Shown here: positions 17,134 through 25,475 of the stretch, piece after piece | Position numbering within the stretch: the first letter of the stretch is position 1 | Layout: each line of letters starts with the position of its first letter | Source: DAONFI01 sp035403485 | Lineage (GTDB): Bacteria; Planctomycetota; Phycisphaerae; SM23-33 | DNA length: 28,082 bases | Reading direction: 5' to 3' | Assembly: GCA_964536835.1 (NCBI GenBank) | Contig: CAZIAZ010000040.1 | Location: 1-28,082 of the forward strand | Position numbers and translations under genes: made by a program | Notes under the pieces: generated by a model | What the model was told of the DNA's origin: nothing | The model's database searches: none | Seen by the model: the letters and a program-made list of their open reading frames with translations, nothing else

Positions 17134-17764
17134 ACGAAATATGTACACTAGCAATTATTACCGACAACCTAATACTAATACAGTGTTTTCTATTAAGCCT
17201 TCGCAGCATCAATTGAAAATATTGGAAATTTTGCGCGCTTATCTGCCTGATTTTGCTAAAGAGTTTACGCTAACACCTGATCCGAACATTATCAACACTG
17301 AAGAAGAAAATTATATATCAGCGCAGCTTATTGTATTTCTGACAAATCTAGATGACTGTAGCTATATGTTTGGATTTCAAGCTAAAGGACCAGATATTTT
17401 TGTTAATCCTAAAAAATGCAGGTTGAAGTCACTTCCTTTATTTGTAATAGAAGCTAAGCGATTAAGGGCTGCAAGTAAAAAAGAATATGTTACATCAGGA
17501 ATAACTAGATTTAAAACAAATCAACATGGGGTTGACCACAATTATGCTGCTATGCTTGGTTATGTTCAAGAAAATAATTTTTTGCATTGGCATGGTAAGA
17601 TAAATACTTGGATTGGAGAATTGGCGGTGGAAGATAACTCAATGTGGAGTAAATCTGAAAATCTTGAACAAGTCTCCAATAACGTTTTAGGCGAATATGA
17701 ATCTATTCACTCCAGAATTGGAGGGAAGCCAATTAAATTATACCATTTTTGGATTAATATCTGA
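17123..17764 (+). CDS. Small PD-(D/E)XK nuclease, restriction partner of the upstream methyltransferase
   Basis: 213 residues from a GTG at 17123 that overlaps the end of the methyltransferase gene by 11 bases; an ATG at 17141 (MYTSNYY) would be a non-overlapping alternative. Neither has a clear ribosome site. The nuclease signature is well formed: GPD at 89-91 followed by VIEAKRL at 108-114, giving Asp91, Glu110 and Lys112, the D...E-x-K of type II restriction enzymes. The basic region after it (RLRAASKKEY) and the conserved-looking GDHNYAAMLGY-like stretch (HGVDHNYAAMLGYV) may bind DNA. I recognise no named family. Gene order and AT-rich composition make it part of one transferred unit with the methyltransferase. 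Together they would form a split type II-like restriction-modification system; the cut site is unknown. Confidence 0.68.
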   Translation: MAIKRNMYTSNYYRQPNTNTVFSIKPSQHQLKILEILRAYLPDFAKEFTLTPDPNIINTEEENYISAQLIVFLTNLDDCSYMFGFQAKGPDIFVNPKKCRLKSLPLFVIEAKRLRAASKKEYVTSGITRFKTNQHGVDHNYAAMLGYVQENNFLHWHGKINTWIGELAVEDNSMWSKSENLEQVSNNVLGEYESIHSRIGGKPIKLYHFWINI

Positions 17765-17797
17765 TATATAGAAGTTATATCGTCCGGAGGTATTGAG

Positions 17798-17899
17798 ATG
17801 CGAGAAGCAGCAGTAAAAAATCCCACTAAAACAGTAAATAACCGCGATACCCTCAAAAAAGTTGCCCTCAAATTGCCCTCAAAATTCGCCAAACGATAG
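17798..17899 (+). CDS. Possible small basic protein (33 residues)
   Basis: An ATG at 17798 sits seven bases after a perfect GGAGG (17786-17790), the strongest ribosome site in the island. The product is short and basic (MREAAVKNPTK to KLPSKFAKR) with no recognisable motif. The DNA includes three CCCTCAAA words. It starts 33 bp after the nuclease gene. It could be a real small regulator of the restriction pair, or the leftover start of a gene cut off by the island boundary. Confidence 0.32.
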   Translation: MREAAVKNPTKTVNNRDTLKKVALKLPSKFAKR

Positions 17900-18012
17900 T
17901 AAAAAACCGTGCGAAAACAGTATATCTACAAGAATAGCTTAAACCTTTGCCATCATTGGTCTTAAATTATAAATTACGACGATAAAAGGCCTTATAAAAT
18001 TCGGATTTTGTT

Positions 18013-18501
18013 AATCCCGCCCTCTCCGGTAGATTCGGCGGTATTGTAAGAATATCAGCCAAAGTCTCTTATACGACATACCCTAATTTTAAGGATGAGA
18101 ATCCGCGTGGATTTTGCGAAGCAAAAGACACCTCGCGGGTTTGACGCCGCAGCGTAGCGAAGGCGCCGCGAAGCGAATCCCGCCCTATCCGGTAGATTCG
18201 GCGGTATTGTAAGAATATCAGCCAAAGTCTCTTATGCGGCATACCCTAATTTTAAGGATGAGAACCCGCGTGGATTTTGCGAAGCAAAAGACACCTCGCG
18301 GGTTTGACGCCGCAGCGTAGCGAAGGCGCCGCGAAGCGAATCCCGCCCTATCCGGTAGATTCGGCGGTATTGTAAGAATATCAGCCAAAGTCTCTTATGC
18401 GGCATACCCTAATTTTAAGGATGAGAACCCGCGTGGATTTTGCGAAGCAAAAGACACTTCGCGGGTTTGACGCCGCAGCGTAGCGAAGGCGCCGCGAAGC
18501 G
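18013..18501. repeat. Three tandem 163-bp repeats with hairpin potential
   Basis: Copies at 18013-18175, 18176-18338 and 18339-18501, each exactly 163 bp. Copies 2 and 3 differ at one base, copy 1 differs from copy 2 at four. In each unit AACCCGCG (copy 2: 18263-18270) pairs with CGCGGGTT (18297-18304), enclosing a second hairpin TTTTGC-GAA-GCAAAA. In copy 1 the outer stem has AATCCGCG, which still pairs through a G-U wobble. A GC-rich segment with GGCGCC follows. No coding frame spans the units. The region 17900-18559 holds no gene that I can support. It is a minisatellite or structured non-coding repeat at the right edge of the island. Confidence 0.92.
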
Positions 18502-18559
18502 AATCTCGCATCTTGTTGCTTTGCAGTTACGGCCATCCGCCGGTTCAGTGTCAGAAAAG

Positions 18560-20677
18560 TTAACTGCCCTCTGCCACTGCAGCCTTTTGTTTCACATTTA
18601 TTCTGTTGGAAACCGCAAGTTCAACCAACAACGTCAATATTGCCAGACACGCCAGCAGACTCCGCCAGTTATATCCCCGCCGTTCACGCGACGCTCCTGC
18701 AAGCACCTGGCCCAAATCGTCGCCAATGTAAACATTCGCAAAATCCGCGGCATGGAATTTTTTGAGCAGTTCATCCTCGTCGTAGCATTCGGCATCACTT
18801 TCGGCAGGGTCGGGGCTCAACGCGAATACGCCGTTAAAATTACCCGCTGAATATTCCACCAGCCCCGGAGCAGTACGACAATCAACAACAACGCCATTCG
18901 CCGCAGTCTTTCCTGTCACTTTTTTCGTATAAGAAATCTGGGGCAGAAACCGCCAGCCGCCTTCGCCTGTTAACGGCACAAAATCTCCAGGCACATAGCA
19001 CATCGGCACATCGCCACCCGTAGCCTGCCAAAGTGCAGCCCTCAAAACCACAGGCAGAAAAACTCCGGTCGCAGGCAGATTGGACCATTTCGGCGTGGCG
19101 GCTGTCGTACACCAGAAAACCTCGCCGTGGCCGACATCCTTTCGCATCAATAGCGGAAATGAATTTTCAAGCGACATCAATACTTTTGTGTCTTTAGACG
19201 GTTTTACAGGCACAAAACGCTGTACGTTCATCTGCGGAAAATCGTCAGCGGACTGATACAGCCCGCCGAGCAGCCTGTCGGCAGAGTCGATGCTATTGAC
19301 TTTCCACGCCGGCGCATCAGGCCCTATCGAACCGACCGGCGCAGCCAACCCGCCTGGCAACAGCCTTCCGTCAAGAGTAGAACTGTAAACGCCGGCATCG
19401 AAGGCGGGGCCGGCGAAAAACATCACCACTCCGCCGCTACGCGCAAAATCGACAAGATTTTTCGATATAGCCGGCGACATCCCTCCCACACCGCACAGAA
19501 ATACCGCATCGACGGTTTTCAGGGTTGTCGCATTTAAATCCGACGGCTTAATCTGCACAACATTAATCGGCCAGGGCGTTGTTGTTTTTTCAGCATCCGT
19601 CCGCCAGTCCAACGCCAACGACAATACGCGGCCGGCAGCAGATGGGTCGTCGGTATTTTCATCGTCACAAATCACGGCTACCCGAACGACAGGCCTGGGA
19701 GTAAACGCAAAAAATCTGGCGTCATCGCAACGAATGGCATCATCCGTTTTCATGCGTACCTGGCCGGCAATTTCGCCGTTTTGCGACAATTCCACAGGCA
19801 TCGCAACTACCTGAGACGTGTCGGCTGGCAGGTCAAGCATTTTTCTCAACGGCGGCGTATCGGGCAGAACAAGTTCCACGCTCACAGTCTCATCCGCCTG
19901 CGAATAGTTCGACGCTGTAACCATCAAATTCACGCTCGCGCCGCGAACGTTGGGGCCTTGCACGCTCAAGTTGGTAATCGCAAGATTTGAGGGCGAATCC
20001 TTCCTCGACCGAATCAGATAGACCGGCGAATTCTTTTTAAAAAAATCCAGGCTGGAATTGTGCAGCATTTTCTGCAAATTGAAACTGTTTTTTTGAAAAT
20101 CACTGAAAATGAAAACTTCCGCCGGCGTTTGCGCGGCAAGTTCGGCAGCTCCGGCAAGCGAGGCATCCGGCGAAGCATGAGCATACGATATCGCAGCGGA
20201 AGAAACCATCTGGCGTATATCGGCTATTTTTGAAGTCAGGCGTGCAAAACCAGACGGCGTCGGGCCGGCTGTGAGCAAAACGGCAATCTGCGACGGCGCA
20301 TCGCCGCGAGCAGTCAGTTCCAAAACGCCTGCGCGGGCATTTTCAAACGCGGACATATCGCCAGCCTTGGCCGTCATGGAAAAACTGTCGTCAAGTACCA
20401 CAATCGCGTTCCGCTGCTTTCCGCCCCAAAAACCGCCGGCACGCGATATAGGTTCAGCCGCAGCCAATGTCAGCATCGCAATAAGTCCGCATCGCAAAAG
20501 CATCAGCAGCCAGTTCTGAATCTTTCGCCGCCGCGCCGTACGCACTACGGCTGAGTGCAGAAACATCAGCGTCGCAAAAGCATAGGCCTTCGCCCTGCTC
20601 TTCCAGAACATGTGCAGCAATACCGGCACTGCAACAGCCGCCAGCCCCAAAAGCAGCCACGGAGAAAGAAACGTCAT
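18560..20677 (-). CDS. BatA/VWA-domain membrane protein
   Basis: 705 residues. The N-terminus is the BatA type (MTFLSPWLLLGLAAVAVPVLLHMF, shown in two parts: MTFLSPWLLLGLAAVA and VPVLLHMF), with a second helix around 55-75. A von Willebrand A domain follows, starting at IVVLDDSFSM with a metal-site D-x-S-x-S at 96-100. The long middle part looks periplasmic, with a glutamine-amidotransferase-like GGVVMFFAGP region near 410-420. A C-terminal helix (SLLACLAILTLLVELAV) anchors the end. The start overlaps the stop of the DUF58 gene by four bases. BatA and DUF58 proteins usually work with a MoxR AAA+ ATPase in envelope stress or complex assembly; no MoxR gene lies in this window. Confidence in the family is high, in a precise function low. 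Confidence 0.85.
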   Translation of the reverse strand: MTFLSPWLLLGLAAVAVPVLLHMFWKSRAKAYAFATLMFLHSAVVRTARRRKIQNWLLMLLRCGLIAMLTLAAAEPISRAGGFWGGKQRNAIVVLDDSFSMTAKAGDMSAFENARAGVLELTARGDAPSQIAVLLTAGPTPSGFARLTSKIADIRQMVSSAAISYAHASPDASLAGAAELAAQTPAEVFIFSDFQKNSFNLQKMLHNSSLDFFKKNSPVYLIRSRKDSPSNLAITNLSVQGPNVRGASVNLMVTASNYSQADETVSVELVLPDTPPLRKMLDLPADTSQVVAMPVELSQNGEIAGQVRMKTDDAIRCDDARFFAFTPRPVVRVAVICDDENTDDPSAAGRVLSLALDWRTDAEKTTTPWPINVVQIKPSDLNATTLKTVDAVFLCGVGGMSPAISKNLVDFARSGGVVMFFAGPAFDAGVYSSTLDGRLLPGGLAAPVGSIGPDAPAWKVNSIDSADRLLGGLYQSADDFPQMNVQRFVPVKPSKDTKVLMSLENSFPLLMRKDVGHGEVFWCTTAATPKWSNLPATGVFLPVVLRAALWQATGGDVPMCYVPGDFVPLTGEGGWRFLPQISYTKKVTGKTAANGVVVDCRTAPGLVEYSAGNFNGVFALSPDPAESDAECYDEDELLKKFHAADFANVYIGDDLGQVLAGASRERRGYNWRSLLACLAILTLLVELAVSNRINVKQKAAVAEGS

Positions 20678-21576
20678 TTCAATCCCCTTCTGGCTGCGAG
20701 ATATTTGAGCAGAAGCCTGTCATACTGCACATCCGTAACCGCACGAACGTACTCAATCCTGCGTTGGTGACATTCACGTGTCAGGCTGGCCAGAAACGTC
20801 GCGACCTGCCGGTTATATTCGTCGCGAACAGCCCTCGCGTCAATTTCGATTCGCGCGGCGGTTTCCATATCCGTAACCGAGACCTGGCCGTCGAACGGCA
20901 GAAAAATCTCCGACGGGTCAAGCACGTGAAAAATGATGACCTGATGCCGCTTATGCAGCATGTGTTGCAAGGCGTTCACAATCTCATCGAGCGGGCTGTA
21001 AAAATCCGAAATCACCACCACCATGCCGCGTCGCTGCAGCCGGTCAGCCAGGGTATGCAGTGCGACCGGCAGATTGCCGCAACCGCGCGGCACAGTCCGC
21101 TCAAGCTCCCGCAACATGCGGTCAACGTGAGCAGGCGTACTCGAGGCTGGCGATAAATCCTGCAAATCACTACCCAACTTCGCCAGTGACACCGCATCCT
21201 GCTGATGCGTCATCAGATACGCAAGCACGCCGGCGAGAAAACAGCCGTATTCATACTTGCTCAGTCTGCCGCCGTCGCCATAGGCCATCGACTCACTGCA
21301 ATCCAACGCTATGCACGCCCGTAAATTCGTCTGCTGTTCGTATTGCTTTATATAATACCTGTCGCTGCGGCCCCATACGTTCCAGTCCAGATGCCGCGTA
21401 TCGTCGCCAGGGGCATACTCGCGATGCTCGGCGAATTCCGCCGAAATCCCCTTGTTCGGACTTTTATGCAGACCGGTTATGAACCCTTCCACGCACTGTC
21501 TGGCAAGCAGGCTGAGTTTACCCAGTTTCGCAGCGCGAGCCGGCTGAAAATATTTGTACGTATTCTTTTCGGCCAT
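20674..21576 (-). CDS. DUF58 domain-containing protein
   Basis: 300 residues, soluble. The DUF58 signature is present at about residues 46-80: EFAEHREYAPGDDTRHLDWN, followed by WGRSDRYYIKQYE. A VWA-like fold continues with ALDCSESM (metal-site motif) and VVVISDFYSP. The usual size for the family is about 290-310, so it appears complete. It overlaps the BatA gene by ATGA and starts 33 bp after rsmD, all on the minus strand, so the three are likely one transcript. Its partner is probably the BatA-like protein; function in the cell is unknown beyond that association. Confidence 0.88.
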   Translation of the reverse strand: MAEKNTYKYFQPARAAKLGKLSLLARQCVEGFITGLHKSPNKGISAEFAEHREYAPGDDTRHLDWNVWGRSDRYYIKQYEQQTNLRACIALDCSESMAYGDGGRLSKYEYGCFLAGVLAYLMTHQQDAVSLAKLGSDLQDLSPASSTPAHVDRMLRELERTVPRGCGNLPVALHTLADRLQRRGMVVVISDFYSPLDEIVNALQHMLHKRHQVIIFHVLDPSEIFLPFDGQVSVTDMETAARIEIDARAVRDEYNRQVATFLASLTRECHQRRIEYVRAVTDVQYDRLLLKYLAARRGLK

Positions 21577-21609
21577 AAAATCCAGCTGAAAGTTTTTTTA
21601 CATTTATAT

Positions 21610-22284
21610 TTATACGTTCACGTTTTCTTTCCGGGCATAGAATCCGACTTTCATGCTGCCGTATTCCCTGGTGCGATTCAGTTCAAGTCCGCCGATTTTT
21701 TCGGGCAGCGGAACATCATCGGGCAATCGCAGAAGTATCACACCATCGTCGGCAAGGCTGCCGGCAAGCGGTGAAAATATGCGGCTTTCAATAAGGTCCA
21801 GGTCCCATGAACGGGCGGAGGCATACGGCGGGTCTACAAACGCCACGTCCACCTTGTAGTTGAGTTTCGCCAGCCAGTCCGGCAGTCGCATTTCAAGATT
21901 GCCTTCCCATACGCGGCTGATATCCGACACTTGCAACGCCTCGATATTCTGCCTTAGCCGCTCTACAACCCGACGGTTCTGCTCGGCGAAACACACCATC
22001 GCCGCTCCGTTACTTATCGCTTCCATGCCAAGCGTCCCCGTCCCGCAGTACAGGTCGAGAACGACGGCGTTTTCTATTCTCTGTCTCAATATGCTGAAAA
22101 GCGATTTTTTCGCATAACCGGTCATCGGCCGTGTATCGTTCGTCGGGGGCGGCAGCAGTTTCCTGCCGGCCATGAATCCGCTGCCGATGCGAAGCGAGAG
22201 AATTTTGCCGCCCGTGCCACGAAAATTCCGATTGCTGCGGCTGTCAGGCTCGTCATAATCGTCAGTATCTCTGAAATATCTCAT
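21610..22284 (-). CDS. rsmD: 16S rRNA (guanine966-N2)-methyltransferase RsmD
   Basis: 224 residues. The SAM-binding motif I is VLDLYCGTGTLGMEA and the catalytic motif is AFVDPPYASA. The N-terminal LRIGSGFMAGRKL and TRPMTGYAKKSLFSIL match the RsmD pattern (I.G...G..L..P....RP......e.lF..L). The enzyme methylates G966 of 16S rRNA during 30S assembly. About 27 residues precede the conserved part (MRYFRDTDDYDEPDSRSNRN), longer than usual and very polar, so a later start is possible, although no ATG lies closer to the conserved part. It heads the minus-strand group with DUF58 and BatA and is divergent from nadE. Confidence 0.88.
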   Translation of the reverse strand: MRYFRDTDDYDEPDSRSNRNFRGTGGKILSLRIGSGFMAGRKLLPPPTNDTRPMTGYAKKSLFSILRQRIENAVVLDLYCGTGTLGMEAISNGAAMVCFAEQNRRVVERLRQNIEALQVSDISRVWEGNLEMRLPDWLAKLNYKVDVAFVDPPYASARSWDLDLIESRIFSPLAGSLADDGVILLRLPDDVPLPEKIGGLELNRTREYGSMKVGFYARKENVNV

Positions 22285-22442
22285 ATGACCAATAAAATAT
22301 CGTCACAGCTGAAACTATGCAAGAATGAACCGCAAATCCATCCCAAAAGTTTCTCTTGCTCAGCCGTCTGACATATTTGAGCAATTTTAATTCCCGTTTT
22401 ACAATTTCCCATTTCTCATTTCGCCCGCAAATATTTAAAATC

Positions 22443-24113
22443 ATGACGATGAAGATAGCGCTTGCACAAATTAATCCGACGGTCGGCGACCTTGAGGGCA
22501 ACTACTCGAAAATGGCCGCCATGATAGACCGCGCCGCAAATCTTGGCGCGGAACTGGTAGTATTCGGGGAATTGTCCGTAATGGGCTATCCGCCCCGCGA
22601 CCTTCTCTCACGGGAGTCGTTCATCCGCCAGTCACAGGAGACGGTAGAGCGGCTGGCTAAGCATTGCATGTCAACGGCTGCGTTCGTCGGCTATGCACGG
22701 CCGAATCCCGACAAAGCCGGCCGGCCGCTTCAGAACGTCGCCGCCATGCTGGCTGACGGCAAAATAAGGCATGTCCACGTAAAATCGCTTCTGCCGACCT
22801 ACGACGTTTTCGACGAGACCCGCTATTTTGAGCCGTCGCAATGTCCGCCGCCAATCGAATTCAAGGATAAAAAGCTCGGCGTGTGCATATGCGAAGACCT
22901 CTGGGATGAAAAATCTCTGGGCCTGAAGCTTTATCACGCCGACCCGATGGAAAATCTCAAAAACGCCGGCGCTGAAATAATCATCAACCTTTCCGCCAGC
23001 CCGTTTGAAAACGGCAAGGCGTCCGTTCGCGAGGAACTTTTTTCGCGGCAGGCCCACCGCTGCGGCTGTCCGATAGTTTACGTCAACCAGGTCGGTGCAA
23101 ATGACGAACTCATCTTCGACGGCACAAGTTGCGTAGTGGACAAACACGGCGAGGTGATAGCCCGCGCCAAATCGTTTGAAGAAGACCTGCTCATCGTCGA
23201 CATGGAAGGGCCGGGCGGCAAAATCGAGCCGCGCACGGACGGCATTCCGCGATTGACGCAGGCGCTGCAGCTCGGCATATCGGACTACATAAACAAATGC
23301 GGCTTTTCTAGCGTGGTGTTCGGTCTTTCAGGCGGCATAGATTCAGCCGTAATCGCCGGCCTTTGCGCCAATGCCCTCGGCGGCGAACACGTCCACTGCC
23401 TTGCCATGCCGAGCCGCTACAGTTCCGAACATTCCGTCAGCGACGCAACCCTGATGGCTCAATGGCTGGGCCTTGATTACAATATAATCCCAATAGAAAA
23501 CATTCATACCGCTTTCGAGCAGGCAATAGACCCGCTGATTGCCGGCACAGGAAGCTGGGGCGAGCTGGCAGGAGAAAACGTCCAGGCCCGAATTCGCGGC
23601 AATCTGGTAATGGCCTGGTCGAACGCCAAAGGCTATCTGCCGCTGGCAACCGGCAACAAGTCCGAACTCGCCGTGGGATACTGTACGCTCTACGGCGACA
23701 TGTGCGGCGGCCTTGCTCCAATCGGCGACGTGCTCAAAACCGACGTCTACGCCATAGCCGCGCATCTGAACGAACTCCGTAACGGCGAATGCATCCCGCA
23801 GAATATCATCACCAAGGCCCCCAGCGCCGAACTCAAGCCCAACCAGACCGACCAGGATTCGCTGCCGCCGTATGATACGCTTGATAAAATTCTGCGAAGA
23901 TACGTCGAACTGGACATGCCGGTCAAGGAAATCATCGCCGAAGGATTCGACGACGCCACAGTCAGAAAAGTCGTCCGAATGGTTGACCGCACAGAATATA
24001 AGCGTCAGCAGGCAGCCCGCGTGTTGAAGGTGTCGCACAGGGCGTTCGGCATGGGCAGACGTGTGCCGATAGCCCAACGATTCGTGGATGCCGACGCGAG
24101 AGAAAAAATCTGA
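22443..24113 (+). CDS. nadE: Glutamine-dependent NAD+ synthetase
   Basis: 556 residues from 22443 (MTMKIALAQ; 22449 is two codons later). The frame extends upstream to 22356 but that part is unlike the family. The N-terminal nitrilase-type glutaminase domain has its triad: Glu43 (FGELSVMGYPPRD), Lys114 (HVKSLLPTYDVFDE) and Cys150 (CICEDLWD). The C-terminal synthetase domain has the ATP-pyrophosphatase loop FGLSGGIDSAV and ATGNKSELAVGYCTLYGDM. It makes NAD+ from deamido-NAD+, ATP and glutamine, the last step of NAD synthesis. Length and both active sites are normal. It is the first gene of a plus-strand cluster, and its TGA overlaps the next ATG by one base. Confidence 0.95.
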   Translation: MTMKIALAQINPTVGDLEGNYSKMAAMIDRAANLGAELVVFGELSVMGYPPRDLLSRESFIRQSQETVERLAKHCMSTAAFVGYARPNPDKAGRPLQNVAAMLADGKIRHVHVKSLLPTYDVFDETRYFEPSQCPPPIEFKDKKLGVCICEDLWDEKSLGLKLYHADPMENLKNAGAEIIINLSASPFENGKASVREELFSRQAHRCGCPIVYVNQVGANDELIFDGTSCVVDKHGEVIARAKSFEEDLLIVDMEGPGGKIEPRTDGIPRLTQALQLGISDYINKCGFSSVVFGLSGGIDSAVIAGLCANALGGEHVHCLAMPSRYSSEHSVSDATLMAQWLGLDYNIIPIENIHTAFEQAIDPLIAGTGSWGELAGENVQARIRGNLVMAWSNAKGYLPLATGNKSELAVGYCTLYGDMCGGLAPIGDVLKTDVYAIAAHLNELRNGECIPQNIITKAPSAELKPNQTDQDSLPPYDTLDKILRRYVELDMPVKEIIAEGFDDATVRKVVRMVDRTEYKRQQAARVLKVSHRAFGMGRRVPIAQRFVDADAREKI

Positions 24114-25429
24114 TGCAGATAATATGCGGAAATTGCGGCCAGCAGATTGAACTCGATGAGTCGGCGGAAGCCGCCTCGATTCGCTGTCCGTCGTGTTCGC
24201 ATGAAATCCTGTTGACCGATTCACACTCGAACGGCATAGATGAGAACGACGGTTTCGCATCTCGCGCCAGGCGGCTGCTCAGCGAGGCGATGCAGATAGA
24301 ATGTGAAAACTGTTCGCTCTGTCTGAAAGTCGCCAAGAAGATGGCCGGCCGCCGGATAAGATGTCCTGGCTGCGGATACATGATAAACGTGCCGGCTGAA
24401 ATTCTGGACCCGGAAGCGTTCGAGGAAGTCAAGCCCGCCACCGCCGAATCCGTACTTGCCGCCGTCGCCCAAGCCAATTCAACTACGGCTGAACAGCCAG
24501 CCGCATCAAGTCATCACCATAAGCCGTATAAAAAACCAGGTATGGGCGTTATGCCCTGGATTCTGCTGCTGGTGGCAGCCGGCTTGGTAGCAGGCATAGT
24601 CTACGGCATTCATGTGATAAAAAACAAACCTGCGGCAAATTTGCAAAACAATCCGCCCGACGCGGAAAACCAGTTAACTTTATCCCAATCCGTCAAGCCA
24701 TCCGATAAGATGGCATCGGTGCGGATACTTTCATGCGGGTGGCGGATGTTCGCAAATCCAGCCGGCTATTTTCCGGCTGAACAGGGCAGATGCTATGCAC
24801 GCCTGGAACTTCAGATAACAACCGGCGATACGCCCGTCGAGTTTCTTTTCGACGATACCGACGCCTTTATAGAATCCGGCGGAACTCGTTACTACGCAAT
24901 CGGTATGGAACTGAACGCTGCGTCAATAATACCAGCCGACGTAAACCGAACGCCGCTTAAAATCAATCCTCATACCAACCTTAGCGGACTTCGTCTGATA
25001 TTTAATCTGCCGGCGGCTGAATTTCGCGGAAGGCTGGAAATCAAAGGCTGCAATGACCAGTTCGTATCTTTGTCGGCTCCGCCGCAATATTCCGTAAATC
25101 TGCCCGGCCAGTATATCGAACATATGCCCCGTAACCTCAAGCCCATGCAGCATGACCCTATTATCAGGGAATTTCAGCTGAATTACGGGTTGACGCTGCT
25201 CGCTTCACATTCAACCGGCAAGGTTTTTGCCATAAAAATTCCACAGGCACAGATATCCGGCACAGCGGAGCTTCAGCCTGACCGGACATTCGTACTGCGG
25301 CTAAGCCATCCGAGACACGGAATGCTTACCTGCAAGGCTGTTCTGAGCGAAGACGGCAAGATGCTGTTTGTGTTCCTCGGCGATAAGCCCATGCAACAGC
25401 TAATCTTCCAAAAACAGCCCAGCCGATAA
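24113..25429 (+). CDS. Membrane protein with two N-terminal zinc ribbons
   Basis: 438 residues, TGATG-coupled to nadE. Two CxxC...CxxC zinc ribbons lie in tandem: Cys5/8/25/28 (CGNCGQQ, CPSC) and Cys64/67/84/87 (CENCSL, CPGCGYMINVP). The second has the form common in planctomycete proteins, where such ribbons precede a membrane helix. One helix follows a basic KPYKKPG stretch (VMPWILLLVAAGLVAGIVYG, about 145-167). The remaining 270 residues are soluble, probably outside the membrane, with beta-rich segments (YFPAEQGRCYARLELQI) that could be an immunoglobulin-like fold. No catalytic motif is visible. The ribbons would sit in the cytoplasm and could sense metal, bind nucleic acid or hold a protein partner. 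Function unknown. Confidence 0.82.
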   Translation: MQIICGNCGQQIELDESAEAASIRCPSCSHEILLTDSHSNGIDENDGFASRARRLLSEAMQIECENCSLCLKVAKKMAGRRIRCPGCGYMINVPAEILDPEAFEEVKPATAESVLAAVAQANSTTAEQPAASSHHHKPYKKPGMGVMPWILLLVAAGLVAGIVYGIHVIKNKPAANLQNNPPDAENQLTLSQSVKPSDKMASVRILSCGWRMFANPAGYFPAEQGRCYARLELQITTGDTPVEFLFDDTDAFIESGGTRYYAIGMELNAASIIPADVNRTPLKINPHTNLSGLRLIFNLPAAEFRGRLEIKGCNDQFVSLSAPPQYSVNLPGQYIEHMPRNLKPMQHDPIIREFQLNYGLTLLASHSTGKVFAIKIPQAQISGTAELQPDRTFVLRLSHPRHGMLTCKAVLSEDGKMLFVFLGDKPMQQLIFQKQPSR

Positions 25430-25475
25430 AAAGAAAAAACTTTGCACTTTGAGAAGAATAGTTTATCCTATTTCC

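Noticed and set aside
13929..18041. 11-bp direct repeats AAATTACGACG (14003 and 17971) and AGATTCGGCGG (13929 and 18031) on both sides of the restriction pair
   Set aside because: Considered as target-site duplication or att sites, but they are short, in a different order on the two sides and could occur by chance.
18013..18501. CRISPR-like array
   Set aside because: The 163-bp units are directly adjacent with no unique spacers and there are no cas genes.
18440..18850. Plus-strand frame starting inside the third 163-bp repeat
   Set aside because: It runs antisense into the BatA-like gene and begins in non-coding repeat DNA.
23343..24260. Open frame of 305 codons on the minus strand
   Set aside because: It is antisense to nadE and the zinc-ribbon gene, both of which have unmistakable motifs.
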